A stretch of DNA of 64,000 nt. Source: Desulfobulbaceae bacterium. Its GTDB lineage: Bacteria > Desulfobacterota > Desulfobulbia > Desulfobulbales > Desulfocapsaceae. This document shows, piece by piece, positions 54,601 to 64,000 of this stretch; position 1 is the first letter of the stretch; each line of letters opens with the position of its first letter. Made by a program: the position numbers and the translations under genes. The stretch spans positions 27,274 to 91,273 of the forward strand of contig QKIH01000033.1 in NCBI GenBank assembly GCA_003249645.1. Direction: 5' to 3'. The notes below the pieces were generated by a model. The model saw nothing but the letters and a program-made list of their open reading frames with translations. It did no database searches and had not been told where the DNA came from.

Positions 54601-56388
54601 TTATTTTTCCTTCCAGTCCGGTCGAAGATGAAGCTCGGTAAGCTGCTTTCTTGCAACAGTGGATGGAGCATCCGTAAGCGGACAGGTTGCTTTCTGCGTT
54701 TTCGGAAACGCAATCACGTTTCTGATTGAATCACTTCCGGTCAGAATCATCAGCAGACGGTCAAGGCCGAAGGCAATACCGCCGTGAGGAGGTGCACCAA
54801 GCTCAAGGGCTTTTAAGAGGAAACCGAATTTGTTTTCAGCTTCTTCCTGCCCGATTCCAAGGGTATTGAGAACCTTGGCCTGAACATCCTTACGATGAAT
54901 ACGAATCGATCCACCGCCGATTTCGGTACCGTTCAGCACCAGATCATAGGCACGACTGTAAACAGATGCAGGATCAGTATCGAGTTTTTCGATGTCTTCA
55001 TCTTTTGGCGAAGTAAATGGATGGTGAAGTGCCTGGAAACGCTTCTCCTTTTCATCATATTCAACCAGCGGGAAGTCCGTTACCCAGACAAAATTGAATT
55101 CATTCTTGTTAAGGAGATCAAGTCGTTTTGCCAGTTCGCCCCGCAGCTCACCAAGGACCTGGAAAACAATTGACGGTTTATCGGCGCCAAAGAAAAGAAG
55201 GTCTCCCTCAACTGCGTCAAGAGCCGCTGCAATCCGGGCACGCTCTTCGTCGGTGAAAAACTTGGCTATTGGCGACTGCCATTCACCGTCTGCCTTCATT
55301 TTCACCCAGGCAAGACCTTTAGCACCGAACTGAAGGGCAAAGTCGGTAAGATCATCCAGATCTTTTCTGGAGAAAGTAGCACATCCCTTGGCATTGATTG
55401 CACGGACAGTTCCACCGGTATCGGCCATACTGCGGAATACCTTGAACGAACAGTTTGCAGCAATTTCAGTAAGATCAGTAATCTCAAAACCAAAACGCAT
55501 ATCAGGTCTGTCAGTTCCGAAACGGCTCATGGCCTCGTCGAAGGTGATGCGTTTGAATGGAGGTTTCACATCAATATTGATGGTCTCGCTGAAAAGCTTG
55601 CCGATCATGCCCTCAACCAGTTTGCTGATCTGCTCTTCATCAACGAAGGACATCTCCATATCGATCTGGGTGAATTCAGGCTGACGGTCGGCTCGTAAAT
55701 CTTCATCTCTGAAACATTTGACGATCTGGTAGTAGCGATCCATGCCGGCAATCATCAGGAGCTGTTTGAACAGCTGCGGAGACTGCGGCAATGCATAGAA
55801 ACGACCGGCATTGACACGGCTCGGCACCAGATAGTCGCGGGCACCTTCCGGAGTGGAACGGGTCAGCATCGGTGTCTCGATATCAAGAAACGCATTGTCA
55901 TTGAGATAATTTCTTACAGTCTGAACCGCTTTGTGACGCATAATCAGGTTTGCAGCCATCTCCGGTCTGCGAAGATCGAGATAACGGTACTGCAGACGGA
56001 GATTATCAGAGATTTCAACGTCTTCATCAAGTGGAAACGGCGGAGTTTCGCTGGTGTTGAGGATACGCAGTTCATCAACCCGAACCTCGATCTCACCGGT
56101 GGCAAGTTTTGCATTGTTCATATCATCCGGTCTGGCATCAACCACACCTCTGATCGCCAGAACCCATTCACTGCGAAGCTGATGTGCTTTGGCATGAACT
56201 TCTGAATTTATTTCCGGATTGAACACGATCTGGGTAATACCGTGCTTGTCACGCAGATCAATAAAAATTACGCCACCGTGGTCACGTCTGCGCAGAACCC
56301 AACCCATCAGAACAACTTCTTCACCGACATTTGCCTTTTTCAGTTCGTTACATGAATGTGTACGAACCAGATTTCCCATCGAATCCAT
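54601..56388 (-). CDS. aspS: Aspartyl-tRNA synthetase (bacterial type)
   Basis: A 595-residue class II synthetase of the bacterial AspRS family: N-terminal OB fold ([31 protein letters not shown]), motif 2 with [22 protein letters not shown], the GAD insertion domain (about 290-410), and motif 3 [23 protein letters not shown]. It charges tRNA-Asp, and tRNA-Asn in organisms without asparaginyl-tRNA synthetase. ATG 56388 or the one 9 bp downstream may start it. hisS lies 59 bp upstream on the same strand, so the two are likely an operon. Confidence 0.97.
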   Translation of the reverse strand: MDSMGNLVRTHSCNELKKANVGEEVVLMGWVLRRRDHGGVIFIDLRDKHGITQIVFNPEINSEVHAKAHQLRSEWVLAIRGVVDARPDDMNNAKLATGEIEVRVDELRILNTSETPPFPLDEDVEISDNLRLQYRYLDLRRPEMAANLIMRHKAVQTVRNYLNDNAFLDIETPMLTRSTPEGARDYLVPSRVNAGRFYALPQSPQLFKQLLMIAGMDRYYQIVKCFRDEDLRADRQPEFTQIDMEMSFVDEEQISKLVEGMIGKLFSETINIDVKPPFKRITFDEAMSRFGTDRPDMRFGFEITDLTEIAANCSFKVFRSMADTGGTVRAINAKGCATFSRKDLDDLTDFALQFGAKGLAWVKMKADGEWQSPIAKFFTDEERARIAAALDAVEGDLLFFGADKPSIVFQVLGELRGELAKRLDLLNKNEFNFVWVTDFPLVEYDEKEKRFQALHHPFTSPKDEDIEKLDTDPASVYSRAYDLVLNGTEIGGGSIRIHRKDVQAKVLNTLGIGQEEAENKFGFLLKALELGAPPHGGIAFGLDRLLMILTGSDSIRNVIAFPKTQKATCPLTDAPSTVARKQLTELHLRPDWKEK

Positions 56389-56447
56389 GATCTTTTTTTA
56401 TCTCGTTAAATTTTCTCAGCAAGATGCTGACAAACATTATCTTTTTA

Positions 56448-57704
56448 TTAACAGGTGCTATTATTCACCTGTTCCAATACTGCCTCAACTGTAAGAGAAA
56501 CCTTCGTCTCCTCTTTGGTCTGCATATTCCGTAATACTCCAACGCCTGAATCAAGTTCGTCATCACCTATAATAAGGACAAAACGGGCGCCGATCTTATC
56601 CGCCTGCTTCATCTGACTCTTCAGACCTTTTCCCTCAACATCCTGTGCAACGCGAAGTGATGACAGACGAAGCGCATGAACCAGCTCGAAGGTAAAAGAG
56701 GACGGCCCTTCACCGAAACCAGCCACAAACAGGTCCGTTTCACATGTTTTTTCCTGCTCTTCCTGTTGCTGCTGAAGCAACAGAACAAGCCTCTCCAGTC
56801 CCATGGCAAAACCGATACCTGGAAGCTTCGGACCGCCGAGCTGTTCAATCAGACCGTCATAACGGCCTCCTGCACAGACTGCCGCCTGGGCGCCGAGATC
56901 ACTGGTAAGAAATTCGAAGGTTGTACGAACATAATAATCGAGACCGCGTACCATGAACTTGTTGAGGCTGTATGGAATCTGTAATTGATCAAGACTCTTC
57001 TGAACAGTAGTAAAATGATCCGCACAGACATCACAAAGACTCTCCTGTATTGACGGCGCATCAGCAACTTCTTTCCTGCAACTCTCAACCTTACAGTCAA
57101 GAACCCTCAGGGGATTGGTAGTGCTTCTTCTTTTACAGTCATCACAGAGATGATCGTATTTATCTTCTATAAAAGCAAGCAGCTTCTGGCGAAAAGCCGG
57201 ACGACAGTCCGGACAGCCGAGGCTGTTAAGTTCCAGACTTACATCAAGGTTAAGGGTCTTGAAAAAGTATGATGCCATTCCGATCAGTTCGGCATCGATT
57301 TTCGCACTGGCAGAGCCGAGCACCTCAGCACTTAACTGGGTAAACTGACGCAGCCGCCCTTTCTGCGGCCGTTCATGCCGAAACATCGGCCCGATGGTAA
57401 ACAGCTTTTGTACAGGTTTCTGAACATATAAACCATGCTGAATATAAGCACGTACCAGAGAAGCCGTGGCCTCCGGCCGCATGGTCACCTGCTTCTCGAC
57501 GAAAGTGTACATCTCTTTTTCGACAATATCGGTACTCTCACCGATTGATCGGGCAAACAAATCGGTCTTTTCAAGTATCGGCAGTCTGATTTCTGAAAAA
57601 TTAAACCGCTCTAAAATATCTGTGGCAATATTTTCGACAATCCGCCATTGTTTTATCTCATCAGGCAGAATATCTTTGAAGCCATTCAAGGCTGTGATTT
57701 TCAA
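56448..57704 (-). CDS. hisS: Histidyl-tRNA synthetase, TTG start
   Basis: A 418-residue HisRS: GFKDILPDEIKQWRIVENIA, LPILEKTDLFARSIGESTDIVEKEMYTF, motif 2 (MFRHERPQKGRLRQFTQL), the histidine loop (GLDYYVRTTFEF), and motif 3 GIGFAMGLERLVLLL. It charges tRNA-His. The start was placed at TTG 57704, which has AGGAGA in front (AGGAGAGAAAAGT) and gives SLKITALNGFKDIL-like family N-terminus; no ATG exists there. It leads a two-gene unit with aspS. Confidence 0.95.
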   Translation of the reverse strand: MKITALNGFKDILPDEIKQWRIVENIATDILERFNFSEIRLPILEKTDLFARSIGESTDIVEKEMYTFVEKQVTMRPEATASLVRAYIQHGLYVQKPVQKLFTIGPMFRHERPQKGRLRQFTQLSAEVLGSASAKIDAELIGMASYFFKTLNLDVSLELNSLGCPDCRPAFRQKLLAFIEDKYDHLCDDCKRRSTTNPLRVLDCKVESCRKEVADAPSIQESLCDVCADHFTTVQKSLDQLQIPYSLNKFMVRGLDYYVRTTFEFLTSDLGAQAAVCAGGRYDGLIEQLGGPKLPGIGFAMGLERLVLLLQQQQEEQEKTCETDLFVAGFGEGPSSFTFELVHALRLSSLRVAQDVEGKGLKSQMKQADKIGARFVLIIGDDELDSGVGVLRNMQTKEETKVSLTVEAVLEQVNNSTC

Positions 57705-58020
57705 ACTTTTCTCTCCTAAAAGGTCTAAACCCTGCAAATCATTTTTAATAAGGACAAGAAAATGATTTGTCTAAAGATTCTTATCCAGCTCTGTTTGAGC
57801 TTAATGTTTTTCAATGAAAAACAATAAACATAACCCCAAACATCGACAAAAGTCAAGTTTATGACGATTAGTCCTGTAGATGGCTGAGAAACGTATTTTT
57901 CATCGATATTATTGTCCTGGCGGGCTTATTTAAGCTACACACCGCTTGACAAATCCCCGTAAGACGGGCATTATCACTTCTCACCTATATTACATCCATT
58001 CAACAGGAGTTTTTCGTTTC
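57705..58020. other. Intergenic region between hisS and the nitronate-monooxygenase-like gene
   Basis: A divergent promoter region of about 300 bp. The run AACAGGAG (58001-58008) is the ribosome-binding site of the next gene. No RNA gene or T-box features were recognised. Confidence 0.35.
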
Positions 58021-59019
58021 ATGAAATTACCTTCACTTAAAATCGGCAACCTCACTGCAAATATCCCACTTATTCAGGGAGGCATGTCGATTCGTGTTTC
58101 CACTTCCGCTCTTGCTGCGCCTGTAGCCAGCTGCGGAGGCGTTGGTGTTATCGGTGGTTCAGCAATTCCTACCGAAGAGCTGCAAGAAGACATCATCAAA
58201 GCAAAACAAGAAGCTACCGACGGAATCATTGCTGTAAACATCATGTTTGCCATGAAAAATTTCTACAACCTCGTCATGGCTTCAATCGATGCAGGCGTCG
58301 ATATGATAGTGACCGGCGCAGGATTCTCCCGCGATATCTTTAAAATCGGTCGTGAACATAATGTGCCTATAGCGATGATTGTTTCATCCCCTTCTCTTGC
58401 AAAGCTTGCCGAAAAACTCGGCGCGTCAGCGGTTATCGTCGAGTCCAAAGAAGCTGGCGGTCATCTTGGAACAGACAAACCTCTTCGTGAGATTTTTCCT
58501 GCAATTAGAGATGTTGTAAAAAACATTCCGCTCATCGCAGCTGGCGGAATCACCAACGGCTACGAGATGGCTGAGATGATGGACAAATATGGCGCAGACG
58601 GCGTTCAGATCGCATCCCGTTTTGTACTCAGTGAGGAATGTGATGTTGATGACAATTTTAAGCAAGCATATCTCAATGCCCAGAAAGGCGACATTGTCCT
58701 GACCACCTCCCCTGTCGGACTTCCCGGCCGTGCAATTGCCAACAAGTTTGTCAAGGCTATGGCGGAAGGTGTAGATATGACATCCAAAAAGTGTAAGCAC
58801 TTCTGTCTCAAAAAATGCGATCACCACTACTGCATCAGTGACAGACTTATGAGTGCCAGAAACGGCGACCTTGAAGAAGGTCTCTTTTTCTCCGGTGAGA
58901 ACACCTATAAAATGAAATCTATCCTGCCGGTTGCTGAAATTTTCCGCCAGTTTATTGAGCAGGCCGAATCAGTTTATAAAGAAGGCATCGGCTTTTCACC
59001 ATTAACTAATAAAGCATAA
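58021..59019 (+). CDS. Nitronate monooxygenase-like flavoprotein
   Basis: A 332-residue TIM-barrel flavin enzyme of the 2-nitropropane dioxygenase/FabK superfamily: IPLIQGGMSIRVSTSALAAPVASCGGVGVIGG, VNIMFAMKNF, DMIVTGAGFSRD, ESKEAGGHLGTD, IPLIAAGGITNGYEMAEMM and DGVQIASRFVLSEEC. A C-terminal cysteine cluster (CKHFCLKKCDHHYC) is unlike FabK and fits a subgroup of anaerobe enzymes. FMN binding is expected; its substrate is uncertain. ATG 58021 was chosen over a start 75 bp upstream that lacks a ribosome-binding site. 17 bp separate it from pcnB. Confidence 0.85.
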   Translation: MKLPSLKIGNLTANIPLIQGGMSIRVSTSALAAPVASCGGVGVIGGSAIPTEELQEDIIKAKQEATDGIIAVNIMFAMKNFYNLVMASIDAGVDMIVTGAGFSRDIFKIGREHNVPIAMIVSSPSLAKLAEKLGASAVIVESKEAGGHLGTDKPLREIFPAIRDVVKNIPLIAAGGITNGYEMAEMMDKYGADGVQIASRFVLSEECDVDDNFKQAYLNAQKGDIVLTTSPVGLPGRAIANKFVKAMAEGVDMTSKKCKHFCLKKCDHHYCISDRLMSARNGDLEEGLFFSGENTYKMKSILPVAEIFRQFIEQAESVYKEGIGFSPLTNKA

Positions 59020-59036
59020 CCCTTCTTTTTGAAGAC

Positions 59037-60395
59037 ATGCGTCAAGTTTCTTTAACAGAAGATCCTGCTGCTTCGGAAGCCGTTGTAATTCCTCCGGAGC
59101 AGCATAAAATAACCATCGATCTCATTGATGGAGATGCTCTTTTCGTCTTGAGAAAACTGAATAAGGCAGGATACGCAAGCTATCTCGTCGGGGGCGGCGT
59201 ACGCGATCTTTATCTGGGCAACACACCGAAAGACTTTGACATCTGTACCGATGCCCGTCCCGGACAGATCAGACAGCTTTTTCCAAACAGCCGAACAATC
59301 GGACGACGTTTCAGACTGGTTCAGATTTTTTTCAAAGAGGCAAAAATCATCGAAGTGGCCACCCTTCGTTCACTTTCCGAACATGATCTGGAAGGCCCCG
59401 AAACCGTTCTTGCACCGAACAACACCTTCGGCACTCTTGATCAGGACGCTCAGAGACGGGATCTGACCATTAATTCGCTGTTTTATGAAATCGAAAATCA
59501 GACCATTATTGACTATGTCGGCGGCGTTGACGACCTCGACAAATCACTGATCAGATTCGTAGGAGACCCTAACAAACGGATTCGTCGAGATCCAGTCAGG
59601 ATGCTTAGGGCCATACGCCACAGCGCCAGAAATAATTTCACCATAGACAAATCATGCTGGAACGCAATTTGTGAACATAATCAGATGCTTCCGCTATGTC
59701 CTCCGTCAAGACTTCGCGATGAACTGCTGAAAGATCTTTACAGCGGAGTGGCCGGTCGCTGGTTTCCCCTGGCTGCCAGAACCGGTCTTTTCCAACAACT
59801 TTTCCCACTCTATACACCTCTGCTCCCGAACAACACCGATGATACTAGCTCAGCGTTTGATCAATTATCCTCACTGCTTGCGGTAGTAGACAGAACCAAC
59901 AACTATTTTGTTGAGCAAGGTTATTCACGGCCAAAAGATTTTTTCCTACTGGCATTACTTCTTTTGCCATGGGCCATTGAAAAACACAGCCTGCTGGAAG
60001 TTTCGATCAAAGGTCCGGATCGTTTTCATCTTGCCAACCGAATTCGCGACGATATCGATCAATCCATTGGAATTGATCTGAATTTACGTCGTTCACTACG
60101 ACAGGACATCATTACCCTTCTTATTAATCTGCCGTTTCTTAACTACCATAAAAGAAAAGGTTTCTGGCCTAAATGGCTGAAGAAAAAGAGTTATTTTAAA
60201 AAATGTTCTCTTTTTTTCTATTATTATCAGGAAGCCTACAACTCAATACAAATACCTGAAAGTGCACTCCTTGCCCGCGCAACTGTCAAATCACCGGATC
60301 AGACACCTGAAAAACAACCGGAGGGAAAAGGGAAAAGAGGCAGAAGGAAGTATTCAAAGCATAAAAAAGCACTTTCTGACCACATTAAAAAATAG
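59037..60395 (+). CDS. pcnB: Poly(A) polymerase / tRNA nucleotidyltransferase family protein
   Basis: A 452-residue class II nucleotidyltransferase: LVGGGVRDLYLGNTPKDFDICTDA (G-loop and DxD acidic pair), RTIGRRFRLVQIFF, DAQRRDLTINSLFYEI and NKRIRRDPVRMLRAIRHSARNNF. The C-terminus is rich in Lys/Arg. It matches PcnB in length and in the RRDLTINSLFY block; it would add 3' A tails to RNA. Starts 17 bp after the flavoprotein gene and may share its promoter. Confidence 0.88.
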   Translation: MRQVSLTEDPAASEAVVIPPEQHKITIDLIDGDALFVLRKLNKAGYASYLVGGGVRDLYLGNTPKDFDICTDARPGQIRQLFPNSRTIGRRFRLVQIFFKEAKIIEVATLRSLSEHDLEGPETVLAPNNTFGTLDQDAQRRDLTINSLFYEIENQTIIDYVGGVDDLDKSLIRFVGDPNKRIRRDPVRMLRAIRHSARNNFTIDKSCWNAICEHNQMLPLCPPSRLRDELLKDLYSGVAGRWFPLAARTGLFQQLFPLYTPLLPNNTDDTSSAFDQLSSLLAVVDRTNNYFVEQGYSRPKDFFLLALLLLPWAIEKHSLLEVSIKGPDRFHLANRIRDDIDQSIGIDLNLRRSLRQDIITLLINLPFLNYHKRKGFWPKWLKKKSYFKKCSLFFYYYQEAYNSIQIPESALLARATVKSPDQTPEKQPEGKGKRGRRKYSKHKKALSDHIKK

Positions 60396-60763
60396 TGGTA
60401 TTTAAGAAAAAGCTGTTAAAACAATTATCAAAACGACATAGTTTGCATTTTTAATCAACGCTCTGATTTGAGGGTATTTATAGTGAACTTTAAAGCGTTT
60501 TGATTTAGAATATAAAAATTATTTAAACATATTCTTTTTATTTTGTTTGACTTTTACCGTGTAATCCAACTAATTACATGGGTTGATATGTCTTTTCGAG
60601 GGTAAGTCAACCCCTTGAATTACGATTTTTAGCGGGGAGAGCAAAAATCATAAACATATTCAGGGGGTTTTGTATTGTTTTTCTTTTTATATCGGTATGT
60701 AGGTATCGGTACAATCGCGCGATAGCGCAAAAAAAATTGTTGTTACAGCAATAGGAGGTTGAT
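60396..60763 (+). promoter_or_regulatory. Long leader and promoter region of the group 1 hydrogenase operon
   Basis: A 368-bp non-coding stretch. From 60580 it contains GGGTTGA (60580-60586) pairing with TCAACCC (60607-60613), then a 7-bp G/C stretch. TATCGGTA occurs twice (60690-60697, 60704-60711). GCGCGATAGCGC (60717-60728), a GATA-loop hairpin, precedes eight A and the ribosome-binding site AGGAGG. No known riboswitch class was recognised. Confidence 0.5.
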
Positions 60764-61837
60764 ATGGCAGACACGGTAAACAACACTCTGGATCCGCAGC
60801 TGAATCGGCGTGGTTTCATTAAGGGTTGCACAATGGCTGCAGCCGCTCTGGGACTGTCCGATGCAATGATCCCAAAAATGATCGAAGCTGCTGAGTCTGG
60901 AAAGCGTCCACGTGTAATCTGGCTGCACTTTCAGGAGTGTACAGGTTGCACCGAGAGTTTACTCAGAGCATCTCATCCGGATCTTGCTCGTTTGATCCTG
61001 GATATTATTTCACTTGATTACCACGAAACCATTATGGCGGCAGCCGGTCATCAGGCACACCATAACATGGAGGAGACCGTCGAGAATCATGCCGGCGAGT
61101 TCATCCTTGTTGTAGAAGGCGCTATCCCAACCAAAGATAACGGCATCTACTGTAAAGTTTCTGATTTTACCGCTGTAGACACACTTGCCAAGGTTGCCCC
61201 AAAAGCCAAAGCGATTATCGCTATCGGCTCATGTGCCGCTTTTGGTGGTATTCAGGCAGCTTCTCCAAACCCAACGGGAGCTGTTGGCGTGATGGATCTG
61301 GTAAAAGGCAAGCCGATAGTAAATCTCCCAGGTTGTCCTCCAAATCCTGTTAATCTACTTGGAACAATTCTTCATTACCTCACTTTTAACCGTCTTCCAC
61401 AATTAGACAGTCTTGGTCGTCCAATGTTCGCATACGGACGCAGAATCCATGACCAGTGTGAAAGAAGAGCACACTTTGACGAAGGCCGTTTTGCTGAAAC
61501 CTTCGGTGACGAAGGCCACAAGCAGGGCTACTGTCTCTACAAAGTTGGCTGTAAAGGACCTGAGACCTTCTCCAACTGTTCTTCTGTACGTTTCAACGAT
61601 GTTGATGTATGGCCTGTAAGTGTCGGACACGGCTGTGTAGGTTGTACTGAGCCGGGATTCTGGGACAGCATGACTCCATTCTATGAGAGACTGCCAAAGG
61701 TTAAAATCCCTGGTGCCGGTATTGTCGCTGACGCTGACAAGATCGGAACTACCGTAGTTGCTGCTGCTGCCGCCGGTGTTGGTATTCATGCTGCAGTCGG
61801 AATCGGTAAACGTCTTATCAGAGGCAAGAAGTCTTAA
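60764..61837 (+). CDS. Periplasmic [NiFe] hydrogenase small subunit (group 1, Tat-exported)
   Basis: A 357-residue small subunit. The N-terminus is a Tat signal (NRRGFIKGC, Arg15-Arg16, then a hydrophobic stretch). HFQECTGCTESLLRASHPD (Cys59, Cys62) starts the proximal [4Fe-4S] site; later GSCAAFGGIQAASPNP, PGCPPNP, CKGPETFSNCSSVRFN and HGCVGCTEPGFWD supply the other clusters. A C-terminal membrane anchor (TTVVAAAAAGVGIHAAVGIGKRLI) ties it to the cytochrome b. Matches HyaA/HynB uptake hydrogenases that oxidise H2 and feed quinone. The ATG has AATAGGAGGTTGAT in front. Confidence 0.95.
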   Translation: MADTVNNTLDPQLNRRGFIKGCTMAAAALGLSDAMIPKMIEAAESGKRPRVIWLHFQECTGCTESLLRASHPDLARLILDIISLDYHETIMAAAGHQAHHNMEETVENHAGEFILVVEGAIPTKDNGIYCKVSDFTAVDTLAKVAPKAKAIIAIGSCAAFGGIQAASPNPTGAVGVMDLVKGKPIVNLPGCPPNPVNLLGTILHYLTFNRLPQLDSLGRPMFAYGRRIHDQCERRAHFDEGRFAETFGDEGHKQGYCLYKVGCKGPETFSNCSSVRFNDVDVWPVSVGHGCVGCTEPGFWDSMTPFYERLPKVKIPGAGIVADADKIGTTVVAAAAAGVGIHAAVGIGKRLIRGKKS

Positions 61838-61932
61838 TCATCTTGGTCTTTGATCTAAAGAACAGCAAAAAAACATATTGTGACAGTCAAACCATGATCA
61901 CAATATTTTAATATTTTACGGAGGTTTATCAC

Positions 61933-63633
61933 ATGGCTCAGCGAATTACCATTGATCCGATTACCAGGATCGAGGGTCACTTAAGAATTGACGTAGAGGT
62001 AGAGGACGGCAAAGTAACCAATGCTTGGTCCTCTGGACAGATGTACCGTGGCCTGGAAAACATTCTCAAAGGTCGTGATCCACGCGATGCATGGCTCTTT
62101 GTACAGCGTATCTGTGGTGTTTGTACCACTGTTCACGCTATGGCTTCTGTACGTGCAGTTGAAGATGCTCTGAAACTTCAGATTCCTTACAATGCTCAGC
62201 TTGTACGTAACATCGTTCAAGGTATCCACTGTATTCAGGATCATATTGTTCACTTCTACGCACTCTCTGCACTTGACTGGGTAGACGTTGTTTCTGCACT
62301 CGACGCAGATCCTGTCAAGACTGCTCAACTTGCAGACAGCCTTTCAGACTGGCCAGGCAACAGCCCTAAGCGTTTCCAGGCTGTTAAAGACAAAGTGAAA
62401 GGACTCGTTGCAAGTGGTCAACTCGGACCTTTTGCAAACGCTTACTGGGGACACTCTGCAATGAAGCTTCCACCGGAAGCTAACCTCATGGCAGTTTCTC
62501 ACTACCTTGAAGCACTTGATTACCAGCGCAAAGCCACCATGGCTCTTGGTATCATTTCCGGTAAAAACCCACACATCCAGAACCTTTCTGTTGGTGGTGT
62601 TACTACCGCTATCAACCCAGACAGTGCAAATGCACTGAACATGGAAAGAATTTACTACATCAAACAGCTTGTAGAAGAAGTCAAAGGCTTCATCAACATG
62701 GTTTACACCACTGATGTTGTTGCTGTCGGTGCTCTTTACGCAGACTGGATTCCATACGGAAACGGTGTAACAAACTACCTTGCTGCTCCTGATATGTTCC
62801 TTGATGCAGCTGGTAATAAAGCTGACCTTCCTGGCGGTACCATCATGGATGGTGATCTTTCCACCGTTAAGCCAATCGAAGGTATCAGCAACCAGTACTT
62901 CAAAGAGAACGTTGAAGAGGGTATTTCCCGTGCATGGTATGATGGTGACTGGTCCAAGCATCCTTGGGATTCTTCCACCGATGCCAAGCCTGGTGATTTT
63001 GATTACGAAGGCCGCTACACCTGGCTCAAAGCTCCTCGCTTCCAGGGCAAGCCAATGCAGGTTGGTCCTCTTGCTCAGATGCTGGTTGGTTATGCTCAGG
63101 GGCATGAGCTTACCGTTAAAACCGTTGATGCAGTTCTCGGCCGTGTATCTGAAGTTGCAGGAACCACCGTTGGTCCTAATGCTCTCTTCGGAACCATCGG
63201 TCGTCATGCTGCCCGTGCCGTACGCGCAAACATCATGGCAGATCTTACTCTCAAGCACATTGATCTTCTTGTTGATAACATCGGCAAAGGTGATCTTGAA
63301 ATCTTCAACCCACCTACCTTCCCTAAAGGAGAGCAGCGTGGTGTTGGTGTGCATGAGGCTCCACGTGGTCTCCTGTCTCACTGGATCGTTATCCAGGATG
63401 GTAGAATCAAAAACTACCAGGCAGTTGTTCCTTCAACCTGGAATGCTGGTCCTCGTGATGCAAGTGGTGCTCTTGGTCCATACGAGGCTTCTCTTATCGG
63501 TAATCCAATTGCTGATCCGGAAAGACCTCTTGAAGTATTACGTACCGTCCATTCGTTCGATCCATGTATAGCATGTGCTGTACATATGCTGGATCCGGAA
63601 GGTAAAGAAGTTGTGAACGTTAAGGCACTGTAA
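61933..63633 (+). CDS. Periplasmic [NiFe] hydrogenase large subunit (group 1)
   Basis: A 566-residue catalytic subunit. The N-terminal IDPITRIEGHLRIDVEV and L1 motif RICGVCTTVH (Cys61, Cys64) and the L2 motif DPCIACAVH (543-551; Cys545, Cys548) give the four NiFe ligands. A 15-residue C-terminal peptide (MLDPEGKEVVNVKAL) follows the final His and must be cut by a maturation protease, unlike in the MvhA-like subunit at 39 kb. It exports with the small subunit through Tat. The codon choice is strongly biased to CTT, GCT, GTT and TCT, unlike most of the window. A ribosome-binding site GGAGG lies at -10. It follows the small subunit by 95 bp. Confidence 0.97.
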   Translation: MAQRITIDPITRIEGHLRIDVEVEDGKVTNAWSSGQMYRGLENILKGRDPRDAWLFVQRICGVCTTVHAMASVRAVEDALKLQIPYNAQLVRNIVQGIHCIQDHIVHFYALSALDWVDVVSALDADPVKTAQLADSLSDWPGNSPKRFQAVKDKVKGLVASGQLGPFANAYWGHSAMKLPPEANLMAVSHYLEALDYQRKATMALGIISGKNPHIQNLSVGGVTTAINPDSANALNMERIYYIKQLVEEVKGFINMVYTTDVVAVGALYADWIPYGNGVTNYLAAPDMFLDAAGNKADLPGGTIMDGDLSTVKPIEGISNQYFKENVEEGISRAWYDGDWSKHPWDSSTDAKPGDFDYEGRYTWLKAPRFQGKPMQVGPLAQMLVGYAQGHELTVKTVDAVLGRVSEVAGTTVGPNALFGTIGRHAARAVRANIMADLTLKHIDLLVDNIGKGDLEIFNPPTFPKGEQRGVGVHEAPRGLLSHWIVIQDGRIKNYQAVVPSTWNAGPRDASGALGPYEASLIGNPIADPERPLEVLRTVHSFDPCIACAVHMLDPEGKEVVNVKAL

Positions 63634-63681
63634 TTAAGGCCATAAACACGAAAACTTTTCTTTCCGACTGGAGGTAAAATA

Positions 63682-64000
63682 ATGGCTACGTACGAAAAGC
63701 AGTATTGCTGGAGCATACTGATCCGGCTATTTCACTGGATGTTTGCTTTTTCCATCCTGATGTTGTGCATCACAGGCTTTTACATTGCCTGGCCATGGAC
63801 CAACACCGCGATTGAAGGAAGTGCAGCATGGCCAATGGCCAATATGCGTTACATCCATTTTATATCAGGCTACGTTTTTGCTGCCGCAATCGGCATCAGA
63901 CTCTTCCTGTACATTTTTGGTAACACCCAGGAACGTATCTGGGACGTATTACCTATAACCCCACGTAATATTAAGAACCTGTTTAAGACAATCCTGCTTT
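63682..64000 (+). CDS. Hydrogenase cytochrome b subunit, 5' part only (runs off the right edge)
   Basis: ATG 63682 follows GGAGGTAAAATA. The 106 codons in the window give MATYEKQYCWSILIRLFHWM, a first membrane helix (FAFSILMLCITGFYI) and a second (YIHFISGYVFAAAIGIRLFLYIF). His residues in LFHW and YIHF fit heme ligands of the HyaC/Ni-Fe-hydrogenase b-type cytochrome family. It carries electrons from the small subunit to the quinone pool. It closes the visible part of the operon. Confidence 0.9.
   Translation, partial: MATYEKQYCWSILIRLFHWMFAFSILMLCITGFYIAWPWTNTAIEGSAAWPMANMRYIHFISGYVFAAAIGIRLFLYIFGNTQERIWDVLPITPRNIKNLFKTILL

Noticed and set aside
62344..63381. 345-codon open frame on the minus strand
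   Set aside because: It lies wholly inside the group 1 hydrogenase large subunit gene and mirrors its biased codons; the plus-strand protein has all family motifs.
62780..63571. 263-codon plus-strand frame
   Set aside because: Frame-shifted shadow of the hydrogenase large subunit; low-complexity, Leu/Ser-rich translation.
1..64000. CRISPR arrays, insertion sequences, tRNA or rRNA genes
   Set aside because: No direct-repeat arrays, terminal inverted repeats with transposase frames, or tRNA T-loop patterns in intergenic DNA were found by eye; a tRNAscan or ISfinder run could still overturn this.

Overview
This 64 kb window looks like chromosome from an anaerobic, Gram-negative, hydrogen- and sulfur-metabolising deltaproteobacterium (Desulfobacterota). 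A Desulfobulbales-type sulfate reducer or sulfur disproportionator fits best, but that is inference from gene content: two [NiFe] hydrogenases of different classes, a selenoprotein SelD, an ETF:quinone oxidoreductase, DsrE-like and META-domain envelope proteins and many outer-membrane lipoproteins. No rRNA, tRNA, CRISPR array, insertion sequence or prophage was seen. The DNA is moderate in GC and gene-dense.

Layout. 1-7 kb: the 5' part of an Apbe-type FMN transferase (runs off the left edge), an EamA transporter, a GAF-fused PilB/GspE ATPase, a cupin protein, ETF:QO and a glycine-zipper lipoprotein. 7.3-13 kb: a damage-inducible mutagenesis cassette, lexA2 / DUF72 / imuB-like / dnaE2, with two LexA-type palindromes in front. 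13-24 kb, mostly minus strand: an OmpA-like lipoprotein, a membrane protein joining dead-deacetylase and GHL10 domains to a zinc ribbon, selD with an in-frame UGA and a SECIS-like hairpin, PIN-PhoH, an OlsF-like double acyltransferase, a two-cysteine DksA, then a radical SAM protein (plus strand) and a META lipoprotein. 24-29 kb: an HD-GYP protein and a PCC-domain gene leading a complete ECF transporter operon.

29-40 kb: a signalling island. A giant hybrid histidine kinase with three periplasmic solute-binding domains, a receiver protein and an HD-GYP response regulator form a minus-strand operon. Divergent from it lies a two-gene MvhG/MvhA-like [NiFe] hydrogenase whose large subunit stops exactly at the last metal-ligand motif, as in H2-sensing hydrogenases. 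This is the most interesting locus. 40-50 kb: a PilZ protein, a decayed PhzF gene, a chalcone-isomerase-like protein, Hsp33, a DsrE-like protein, leuCD, an aldo/keto reductase, a glycosyltransferase, and an AraC/LysE pair.

50-60 kb: a YfbK-like von Willebrand lipoprotein divergent from a sigma/anti-sigma pair, a small membrane protein, a second PilZ protein, aspS-hisS, a nitronate-monooxygenase-like enzyme and pcnB. 60.4-64 kb: a periplasmic group 1 [NiFe] hydrogenase operon (Tat small subunit, large subunit, cytochrome b), cut by the right edge and apparently codon-optimised for high expression. c-di-GMP themes recur (two HD-GYP and two PilZ proteins, a pilus-type ATPase).
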